A stretch of DNA of 17,793 nt, from contig CALCGX010000140.1 in assembly GCA_937901225.1 (NCBI GenBank), forward strand, positions 1-17,793. Direction: 5' to 3'. Shown in pieces: positions 12,141 to 17,793 of the stretch. The position numbers were made by a program, and so were the translations under genes. The first letter of the stretch is position 1; each line of letters opens with the position of its first letter. The notes under the pieces were generated by a model. That model saw only the letters and a list, made by a program, of their open reading frames with translations. It made no database searches and had not been told where the DNA came from. Source of the stretch: an uncultured Bacteroidales bacterium. Lineage in GTDB: Bacteria; Bacteroidota; Bacteroidia; Bacteroidales; Paludibacteraceae.

Positions 12141-14888
12141 ATGAAAAAGTTATGGTTGATTGGTGGTTTGCTGTGCTGTATGAGCATTTGGGCACGCACA
12201 CCAGAGCAAGCAGCATGTGTAGCAAGTGAGTTTTTGAGCAGCAAGAATACACCTGCTGTTCGTCGTATGCAACAAGCAGAAAAAGCGGCAACCGTGACGG
12301 CTCCTGTGGAAATCGCATATACCCAAATGCAGGTGGATAACGAACCTGCGGTGTATGTATTTAACGGCGAAGATGGATTTGTATTGGTGTCGGCAGAGGA
12401 CGATGCACGCGCGATATTGGGATATTCTGACCATGGTCGTTTTGATGCGACAGACATGCCAAAGAATATGCAATTTTGGTTGCAGATGTATGCTGATGAG
12501 TTGGCTAGTAAGCCTACCTCCTCCCTAAAGGGAAGGGTACAAAGGCGAACTGCTGCCCAGACCCAAGCTACCTATCCAACCATCAGCCCTATCTTGGGCG
12601 AGGTAGAATGGGGACAAGATGAGCCATATAATAATCTATGTCCAATGGTAGGTAATGAGCGTAGTGTGACGGGTTGCGTGGCAACAGCCATCAGTCAGAT
12701 TATGTATGTGCACAAATACCCTACAAAGGGTACGGGAAGCAAGACATATACCACGGAATCTCATGGATTGCGACTCAATGTTAATTTCGGAGCAACGACC
12801 TATGATTGGGGGAATATGTTGCCCTATTACAAGAATAACTATAACAGCACTCAAGCCAATGCCGTAGCGACACTGATGTATCATGTGGGCGTGGCAGCCG
12901 ATATGGATTATGACCCAGATGGTAGTGGCGCGATATCTTCCGCCGCGTTGGCAGCTATCACTGAGTACTTTGGTTACAACAAAAGTATCCATGTGCTACC
13001 TAAAGATTTTATGAAGGAGGAAACTGTCTTGCAAACCGTTGCAAGCGATTTGCAAGAGGGACGACCAGTATATATCAGTGGCTCGACTGTCAATCAAGAA
13101 GGACACGCTTTTGTTTGCGATGGCATGCAAAGCGATGGATATCTGCATATTAACTGGGGTTGGAACGGCAGTGGCAATGGTTATTTTGCTCTATCCGCAC
13201 TTGACCCTGAAAATCAAGGAACAGGTGGTAGCGCGAACGATTTAGCCTTTACAGAAGGAGTATGTCTCTATACTAACATCAAGCCTAGTGCAGGTGGCGA
13301 GGCAATGCCACTCGTAACGGTAGATAAATTGACTCGCACATCCAGTGATGCCATCAACAAAACAACGGCAGTTGGTTTTAGCTTGGACGCCTTCACCAGT
13401 ACAGGTATCGCTACCGCAGCAGGTATGGTGACCTACTTTATCTACAACAACGCGGGCGAAGTAGTGAACAAAGTGAAAATAGGTACTTTTGAATTAGATC
13501 CTGGTTACGGCTATACGAGTGCTATCAATATCTCTCAAAAATTGCCAAGCAATTTAGCGCAAGGCGATTATGAGTTGGAAATTCGCTATATAGACGATAA
13601 CGACAAAGACCACCCTATCCTAGTCAAAGGGTTAGGAGAGGTGCGCGTGCCATTCATGGTGACTAGCAGTCAGTTTGTGTTTGGCAAAATAGCGGAACCA
13701 GAGAAAGATTTACGACCATTCACCAATGCCGACTTCGCTCTCATAGAGGGCAGTAAGACATGGTCGGTAGATTTATTCTCTAGCCAATTCTGGTCAGACA
13801 CCCCATCCGAGACTGATGTACTCATCCGTTGTAACCTTCACAGCAATAGCGACAAGGCCGTGGTAGGTACCTACACGATGGAAGCAGGTACGATTGACGC
13901 CAACGCCATATATGCAGAGGGCTACCACAATGCTTGTTACCAATACCAGCCAACAGCCTTGCATCTGACAATCCTGCCTGCAGGAGGAGAAAAGGTGACA
14001 GTACAATATTATATGGAGGTTAATGGTAAGGTGAAGCAAGGTTCGTACACCGCTACACCTGATTGGTACACCACCAATGGTGATACTTACCAATACAACA
14101 CGGATTATACTTTTGACTTAGCTACTGCGTTGCCTGCATCCAAAGCATTACAAATGACTAAAGCCTTAGGGCATACCGACGCGACAGAGATGTCGTATTT
14201 CGTAGGGGGTATCATCTCCAATATGCGCAATACGCCTGAGCAGATTGTGCAATACAAGAGTGCACGATTTGACATATCTGATGATGGAACGACCAACAAT
14301 CAATTCTATTGCTATAACACTAAGTGGCTGGATAACACAGCGTTTGTCACGGGCAATGAAGTGGCATTGGGCGATGAGGTAGTGATATATGGACAGGTGC
14401 AAAATTATATGGGTAATACACCTGAAATTAAGGGGTATGTATATAGCCATAGCACTCCGAAAAATTATGAGATTACCAATCTACAAGTCCGAACAGAAGG
14501 CAGCTCTGTATATTTCTCATTTGAGAGCGACGCGCCTAATTTCCATGTAAAAGTAACTAGTGCCGCAGGAGGAACAATCGCGGAAGCTATTGTCGATTTC
14601 AAAAGTGTATCTTTGGATGAATTAGCAGACGGCACATACACATTGTGGATTCGCCCAGTGGATGAAGCACAAGAGTATTACATCGGCGATGCGGTAGAAG
14701 AGCAATTTGAGATTAACACAAAGGCTACAGGTATTGAGGATTTGAATATACAACAAGCTGTAGTTCTCTACGATTTGATGGGACGCCTCGTGGATAGCAA
14801 GCAGTCAGGTGACAATCGCCCATTTGATGTACCTGCTGATGGCGTATATATCATGAATGGTAAGAAAGTGTTTGTTACAAAACATTAG
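12141..14888 (+). CDS. C10 family (streptopain-like) cysteine peptidase with C-terminal sorting domain
   Basis: A secreted cysteine peptidase related to streptopain (SpeB), prevotellain/interpain and Bacteroides C10 enzymes. Seen in the 915 residues: signal peptide (MKKLWLIGGLLCCMSIWA), an inhibitory propeptide with TPEQAACVASEFL and YVFNGEDGFVLVSAEDDA (about 20-140), then the catalytic domain (about 147-380) with catalytic Cys179 in RSVTGCVATAISQIM, His322 in QEGHAFVCDG and the NWGWNGSGNGYF motif (338-349). Zymogen processing would occur in the linker near residues 125-145. Next come about 460 residues of predicted beta-rich domains without catalytic motifs. The last about 54 residues (AVVLYDLMGRLV, then GVYIMNGKKVFVTKH) fit a T9SS type A sorting domain. 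Secretion through the T9SS, of which porQ is a part, is inferred. It is 46 bases after hpt, probably co-transcribed. Confidence 0.9.
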   Translation: MKKLWLIGGLLCCMSIWARTPEQAACVASEFLSSKNTPAVRRMQQAEKAATVTAPVEIAYTQMQVDNEPAVYVFNGEDGFVLVSAEDDARAILGYSDHGRFDATDMPKNMQFWLQMYADELASKPTSSLKGRVQRRTAAQTQATYPTISPILGEVEWGQDEPYNNLCPMVGNERSVTGCVATAISQIMYVHKYPTKGTGSKTYTTESHGLRLNVNFGATTYDWGNMLPYYKNNYNSTQANAVATLMYHVGVAADMDYDPDGSGAISSAALAAITEYFGYNKSIHVLPKDFMKEETVLQTVASDLQEGRPVYISGSTVNQEGHAFVCDGMQSDGYLHINWGWNGSGNGYFALSALDPENQGTGGSANDLAFTEGVCLYTNIKPSAGGEAMPLVTVDKLTRTSSDAINKTTAVGFSLDAFTSTGIATAAGMVTYFIYNNAGEVVNKVKIGTFELDPGYGYTSAINISQKLPSNLAQGDYELEIRYIDDNDKDHPILVKGLGEVRVPFMVTSSQFVFGKIAEPEKDLRPFTNADFALIEGSKTWSVDLFSSQFWSDTPSETDVLIRCNLHSNSDKAVVGTYTMEAGTIDANAIYAEGYHNACYQYQPTALHLTILPAGGEKVTVQYYMEVNGKVKQGSYTATPDWYTTNGDTYQYNTDYTFDLATALPASKALQMTKALGHTDATEMSYFVGGIISNMRNTPEQIVQYKSARFDISDDGTTNNQFYCYNTKWLDNTAFVTGNEVALGDEVVIYGQVQNYMGNTPEIKGYVYSHSTPKNYEITNLQVRTEGSSVYFSFESDAPNFHVKVTSAAGGTIAEAIVDFKSVSLDELADGTYTLWIRPVDEAQEYYIGDAVEEQFEINTKATGIEDLNIQQAVVLYDLMGRLVDSKQSGDNRPFDVPADGVYIMNGKKVFVTKH
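12523..12537. repeat. 15-base C/G palindromic repeat, copy 2 (inside the C10 peptidase gene)
   Basis: Identical to 3600-3614 (CCCTAAAGGGAAGGG). It is read in frame as part of SSLKGR at residues 127-132, in the linker between the propeptide and the mature peptidase, where an insertion would be tolerated. Confidence 0.6.
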
Positions 14889-14927
14889 TTTAGAGAACGC
14901 CCTACGGGCTACAGTTTAGAGTTTAGA
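14888..14927 (+). repeat. Stop-codon hairpin element, copy C (end of the C10 gene)
   Basis: GTTTAGA-GAACG leads into the stem GCCC (14899-14902), loop TAC and GGGC (14906-14909), then TACA and two GTTTAGA heptads. Its first base is the last base of the C10 stop codon TAG (14886-14888). It occupies most of the 52-base gap before the DUF1599 gene. Confidence 0.7.
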
Positions 14928-14940
14928 GACAAAGAATATA

Positions 14941-15486
14941 ATGAAAACTCCTGAGCAATTTGATATCGTGGCAGGCAAATGCCGCCGCATCTATGAACTG
15001 AAGATGAAAGACTACGGTCCAAGCTGGCGCATTATGCGTCCGCAGACTGTCAACGACCAACTCTTTATCAAAGCCAAGCGTGTGCGCGAGATTGAGCAAA
15101 CAGGTGTGAATATGGTGGGTGAGAGCATTGAGGGCGAAATGATGGCTATCGTGAACTACAGCATCATTGGGCTAATCCAGCTCTTTGAAGGCTATGCAGA
15201 CTCAGTGGATATGACCGCCGAGCGTGCGATTGAACTCTACGACCACTATATGGCAGAAGCTAAGGCACTGATGCTGAAGAAGAACCACGATTATGGTGAG
15301 GCATGGCGAGATATGTTTGCGAGCAGTTTGACGGATATCATCTTGACAAAGATTAATCGCAACAAACAAATCGCTGCAAATGATAATCAGACACTTATTT
15401 CTGAAGGAGTAGATGGCAACTATTTCGATATGCTCAACTATGCCGTTTTCTACCTCATTAAAGTGATGGAGAATGAAGCGAAGTAA
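14941..15486 (+). CDS. DUF1599 protein with two tandem copies of the domain
   Basis: A 181-residue soluble, mostly helical protein of the DUF1599 family, a domain I recall being linked with nucleotide modification systems; its biochemical role is not known to me. It is an internal duplication: residues 13-52 (KCRRIYELKMKDYGPSWRIM, then NDQLFIKAKRVREIE) match 106-145 (EAKALMLKKNHDYGEAWRDM, then LTDIILTKINRNKQIA), each followed by a Glu/Asp-rich NY helix (MMAIVNYSIIGLIQL and YFDMLNYAVFYLIKV). The conserved K-x-x-DYG-x-x-WR-x-M and the acidic helix recall all-alpha NTP pyrophosphatases, which is a guess. The ATG at 14941 follows AAAGAATATA. The 3' end overlaps the next gene by 14 bases, so the two are translationally coupled. 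Confidence 0.82.
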   Translation: MKTPEQFDIVAGKCRRIYELKMKDYGPSWRIMRPQTVNDQLFIKAKRVREIEQTGVNMVGESIEGEMMAIVNYSIIGLIQLFEGYADSVDMTAERAIELYDHYMAEAKALMLKKNHDYGEAWRDMFASSLTDIILTKINRNKQIAANDNQTLISEGVDGNYFDMLNYAVFYLIKVMENEAK

Positions 15487-16576
15487 GACTATTATAGCCG
15501 CTATATGCCGCACATTGTTAGGTGTGGTATTTGTATTCTCGGGAGCAGTCAAAGCAATTGATCCGTTAGGAACCGTATATAAGATTGAGGATTATTTGAA
15601 AGCTTTTGGCAGTTTCTTTGTAGATTTGCTGCCTTTAGCAGAAGTGGCAGCATGGGGATTGATAGTGGTGGAATTGTTGCTTGGTGTGTGCATGTTGCTC
15701 AATGTGCGTACCAAGTGGACAACATGGATTTCGCTGCTATTTTATTGCGTCATGACTCCTCTCACTCTTTATATAGCGCTCGTCAACCCTGTGAGCGATT
15801 GCGGATGCTTTGGCGACGCCATAGTCTTAACCAACTGGCAAACATTTTGGAAGAATGTGATACTGATTATACTGGCTATTGTATTAGTCGGACTGCGAAA
15901 GAGTGTTCGTTCGCTATGGAGTTGGTGGATGGAAGTTGTGATAGCAACAATAGTCATCACTGCTGCAATAACATTCATGGTATGGACAAAACAACACTTA
16001 CCAATAATCGATTTTCGTCCGTATAAGATTGGAAATCATATTCCAACCCTGATGGAATACCCAGACGATGCAGAGCCAGATCAATACGACATATCGTTTG
16101 TATATGCACGAGATGGCGTAGAGCAAACATTCACATTGGCAAACTATCCCAAAGGAGATAGTACGTGGACATTCGTGCGCCAAGAGTCTAAACTAATCAA
16201 AAAAGGTTATGAGCCGCCTATACATGATTTGGAGATAATGAATGCTGACTATGAAGACCTCACATGGGATATTTTGGAAAGTGAAGCTCCTGTGACATTG
16301 GTGGTGATGTATGACTTGGCAAAAGCCGATAAAAAACAAATGGCGAAGGTGGAAGCATTGAACGAGAATTGTATGATGAATATGGAGCAGTGCTATATCC
16401 TCACGGGATCAAGTACAGATGAAATTATTAGTTTTAGCCTTGAGCACCCTACTTTGAGCGACTGTATTTGTACGTGCGACCCAGTGACGCTGAAGACGAT
16501 TGTACGTGCTAATCCAGGAGTGATTGTGGTTCAAAACGGAATGGTAATAGACAAATATAACGTGAGAAATCACTAA
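15473..16576 (+). CDS. DoxX/MauE-like membrane protein with C-terminal thioredoxin-like region
   Basis: A 367-residue inner-membrane protein of a type found next to tpiA in Bacteroides (the BT_3928-like family, from memory). The N-terminal 155 residues hold four helices of the DoxX/MauE fold (RTLLGVVFVFSGAVKAIDPLG; AAWGLIVVELLLGVCMLL; TWISLLFYCVMTPLTLYIAL; VILIILAIVLVGL) with the conserved Cys pair NPVSDCGCFGD between helices three and four, then a fifth helix (VVIATIVITAAITFMVW). The rest is periplasmic and looks thioredoxin-like, with APVTLVVMYDL and, near the end, SDCICTCDPVTLKTIVRANPGVIVVQNGMVI, where the cysteines lie close to the TIVRANPG turn. DoxX/MauE proteins are linked to disulfide or quinone redox chemistry, but the substrate here is unknown. 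It overlaps DUF1599 by 14 bases. Confidence 0.82.
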   Translation: MKRSKTIIAAICRTLLGVVFVFSGAVKAIDPLGTVYKIEDYLKAFGSFFVDLLPLAEVAAWGLIVVELLLGVCMLLNVRTKWTTWISLLFYCVMTPLTLYIALVNPVSDCGCFGDAIVLTNWQTFWKNVILIILAIVLVGLRKSVRSLWSWWMEVVIATIVITAAITFMVWTKQHLPIIDFRPYKIGNHIPTLMEYPDDAEPDQYDISFVYARDGVEQTFTLANYPKGDSTWTFVRQESKLIKKGYEPPIHDLEIMNADYEDLTWDILESEAPVTLVVMYDLAKADKKQMAKVEALNENCMMNMEQCYILTGSSTDEIISFSLEHPTLSDCICTCDPVTLKTIVRANPGVIVVQNGMVIDKYNVRNH

Positions 16577-16606
16577 GCGATTAGTTTAGAGAAGTTGAAA
16601 ACTAAT
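16562..16606 (+). promoter_or_regulatory. Hairpins at the DoxX-tpiA junction
   Basis: GTGA-GAAA-TCAC (16562-16573) forms a four-pair stem with a GNRA tetraloop just before the upstream stop codon. ATTAGTTT (16580-16587) pairs with AAACTAAT (16599-16606) around an 11-base loop. The second stem includes TAGTTTAGAGAA (16582-16593), identical to elements B and C, and may be a decayed fourth copy. No promoter of the Bacteroides type is seen before tpiA. Confidence 0.4.
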
Positions 16607-16633
16607 TATTAACTATTAAATATACTTACAAAA

Positions 16634-17383
16634 ATGAGAACAAAAATGGTTGCAGGTAACTGGAAGATGAACATGACCCTGCAAGAAGGTGTAGCATTGG
16701 CTACCGAATTGAAGAATCAAGTTGTTAACCCAGCGTGCGCCGTAGTTATCGGCACTCCTTTCATCCACTTGGCTACTGTAGCTGAGCTCTTGAAGGACAG
16801 CCCAATCGCTGTGGCTGCTGAGAACTGCGCAGACAAAGCACAAGGTGCATACACAGGCGAGGTAAGCGCAGCTATGGTGGCTTCTACTGGTGCTGAGTAC
16901 TGCATCCTTGGTCACTCTGAGCGTCGTGCTTACTATGGCGAGACCTACGAGATTTTGAAAGACAAAGTAGAGTTGGCACTCGCTAACAACCTCAAACCTA
17001 TCTTCTGCATCGGCGAGGTAAAAGAGGAGCGTGAGGCTGGCCAACAAAACGAGGTTGTGAAAGCACAACTCGAGGGTTCTGTCTTCCACCTCAGCGCTGA
17101 GGACTTTGGTAAGATCGTATTGGCATACGAGCCAGTATGGGCTATTGGTACAGGTCTGACTGCTACTCCAGAGCAAGCTCAAGAGATTCACGCATATATC
17201 CGCTCTCTCGTAGCAGAGAAATACGGTGAGCAAGTAGCAGACGACTGCACCATTCTCTACGGTGGTAGTTGCAACGCAAAGAACGCTGCTGAGCTGTTTG
17301 CAAATCCTGATGTAGATGGTGGTTTGATTGGTGGCGCATCACTCAAAGCCGCTGACTTCTGCGCTATCATTGCTGCACGCTAA
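16634..17383 (+). CDS. tpiA: Triosephosphate isomerase
   Basis: Interconverts dihydroxyacetone phosphate and glyceraldehyde 3-phosphate in glycolysis and gluconeogenesis; cytoplasmic TIM-barrel dimer. The 249-residue length is standard. The catalytic residues are all visible: Lys11 in GNWKMN (with Asn9), His94 in ILGHSERR, and Glu166 in AYEPVWAIGTG, the mobile loop 6. Phosphate-binding LYGGSCNAKNA and GGLIGGASLKA complete the active site. Codon choice is strongly biased toward a small set, as expected for an abundant protein, and differs from the neighbouring DoxX gene. The start ATG at 16634 follows an A-rich stretch (ACTTACAAAA) with no Shine-Dalgarno, which is common in Bacteroidota. It is 57 bases downstream of the DoxX-like gene and 2 bases before the next start. 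Confidence 0.97.
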   Translation: MRTKMVAGNWKMNMTLQEGVALATELKNQVVNPACAVVIGTPFIHLATVAELLKDSPIAVAAENCADKAQGAYTGEVSAAMVASTGAEYCILGHSERRAYYGETYEILKDKVELALANNLKPIFCIGEVKEEREAGQQNEVVKAQLEGSVFHLSAEDFGKIVLAYEPVWAIGTGLTATPEQAQEIHAYIRSLVAEKYGEQVADDCTILYGGSCNAKNAAELFANPDVDGGLIGGASLKAADFCAIIAAR

Positions 17384-17385
17384 TC

Positions 17386-17688
17386 ATGGCACTGATTGTT
17401 CCTGTACGCGGATTTACTCCGCAAATAGGCAAGGACTGCTTTTTGGCAGAGAATGCAACTATCGTCGGTGATACCGTCATCGGCGATGGTTGCTCCATTT
17501 GGTTTAACGCTGTTTTGCGCGGTGATGTCAATTGGATCAAGATTGGCAACCATGTGAATATACAAGATGGTTCGGTCTTGCACACACTCTATGAGAAAAG
17601 CACCATTACTATTGGCGATTATGTGTCTGTGGGGCATAATGTGACCATTCATGGTGCAGATGTACACGACTATGCCCTCATTGGTATG
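17386..17688 (+). CDS. Gamma-class carbonic anhydrase-like protein, C-terminus missing
   Basis: A left-handed beta-helix protein of the gamma-carbonic anhydrase (Cam/YrdA/PaaY) family. The 101 residues present show the hexapeptide repeats (IGKDCFLAENATIVGDTVIG, IWFNAVLRGDVNWIKIG) and the three zinc-binding histidines at His66 (SVLHTLYE), His84 (VSVGHNVTI) and His89 (TIHGADV), with the Arg/Asp of LRGDVN and the Gln/Asp of NIQDGS, as in active-site architecture. Whether it hydrates CO2 is unproven for many members. It starts 2 bases after tpiA, so it is in the same operon. Around residues 98-101 (LIGM) the sequence leaves this family and becomes bile salt hydrolase; about 70 residues of a normal 170-residue protein are missing. 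Confidence 0.87.
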
Positions 17689-17793
17689 GCAACGGTGGTG
17701 GACGGTTATCCCCTTTACTACGAAGCCACCAATGAAAAGGGGCTGAGTATGGCTGGATTGAATTTCCCCGGCATTGCCACCTACTATCCCGAA
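17689..17793 (+). CDS. Choloylglycine (bile salt) hydrolase fragment, joined by a chimera
   Basis: In the frame continuing from the carbonic anhydrase, the last 35 codons read ATVVDGYPLYYEATNEKG and then LSMAGLNFPGIATYYPE. This is the conserved region near residues 55-90 of choloylglycine hydrolase/penicillin V acylase family enzymes, where an 'IGM-x-x-V-x-DGYP-x-Y-x-x-x-NE-x-GL-x-x-AGLNFP' signature is expected. Such enzymes cleave the amide of conjugated bile acids; the catalytic Cys2 lies upstream and is absent. The fragment is in frame only because the two families share the IGM motif at the join. Source is probably another gut bacterium, perhaps a Firmicute. Confidence 0.75.

Noticed and set aside
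12141..12194. Lipoprotein signal in the C10 peptidase
   Set aside because: Cysteines at 12-13 follow GLL rather than a lipobox, and a normal cleavage site after IWA is present.
16616..17233. 205-codon minus-strand frame over tpiA
   Set aside because: Shadow of the strongly biased codons of tpiA, whose active-site motifs are all present on the plus strand.
17386..17793. A genuine carbonic anhydrase-bile salt hydrolase fusion enzyme
   Set aside because: Neither half is complete, the join is at a short shared motif, and the left end of the contig shows similar joins.

Overview
The bulk of this window (about 515-17688) is one continuous piece of a Bacteroidales (phylum Bacteroidota) chromosome, probably from a gut or rumen community. 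Evidence: Bacteroidota-type fumarate reductase subunits, a type IX secretion protein (PorQ), T9SS-like C-terminal domains, a C10 (streptopain-like) peptidase, and four promoters that fit the Bacteroides form TTTG-N20-TAnnTTTG. Both ends look like chimeric joins to other genomes. Bases 1 to about 212 are a GC-rich amino-acid permease fragment (minus strand) with Firmicutes-like codon use. About 215-514 is a fragment of an unrelated predicted surface protein (plus strand). From about 17689 to the end is a piece of a choloylglycine (bile salt) hydrolase, joined in frame to a gamma-carbonic anhydrase.

Layout of the core. Minus strand: frdC (1567-2280) and a truncated frdA (515-1507), the membrane and flavoprotein subunits of fumarate reductase/succinate dehydrogenase, read from a promoter at 2406-2437. 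Plus strand: porQ, cmk, ispH, pfkA (2568-6329), probably one operon from the promoter at 2504-2535, ending at a strong hairpin terminator (6347-6377). Minus strand, converging on pfkA: a 1525-residue secreted Ig-like repeat protein (6445-11022) with its own promoter. A long divergent intergenic region (11023-11563) holds two promoters and a six-copy 11-bp array. Plus strand again: hpt, a C10 peptidase, a DUF1599 protein, a DoxX/thioredoxin-like membrane protein, tpiA and a gamma-carbonic anhydrase (11564-17688), closely spaced.

How the genes fit together. Several are core metabolism: anaerobic respiration (frd), glycolysis (pfkA, tpiA), isoprenoid synthesis (ispH), CMP phosphorylation (cmk) and purine salvage (hpt). 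PorQ belongs to the T9SS. The C10 peptidase carries a C-terminal domain of the kind T9SS substrates have, and the large Ig-like protein ends in a shorter motif that could play that role, so this locus may hold one secretion component and two candidate clients.

The most unusual material is in the gaps between genes. Three copies of a short element (GTTTAGRGRACG, a hairpin, then CTA) sit on the stop codons of cmk, ispH and the C10 gene. Their stem sequences differ but stay paired. The same gaps, and one stretch inside ispH, contain degenerate seven-base tandem repeats. An 11-bp unit containing the palindrome TACGTA is repeated six times upstream of hpt. I saw no tRNA, rRNA, CRISPR array, transposase or phage gene.
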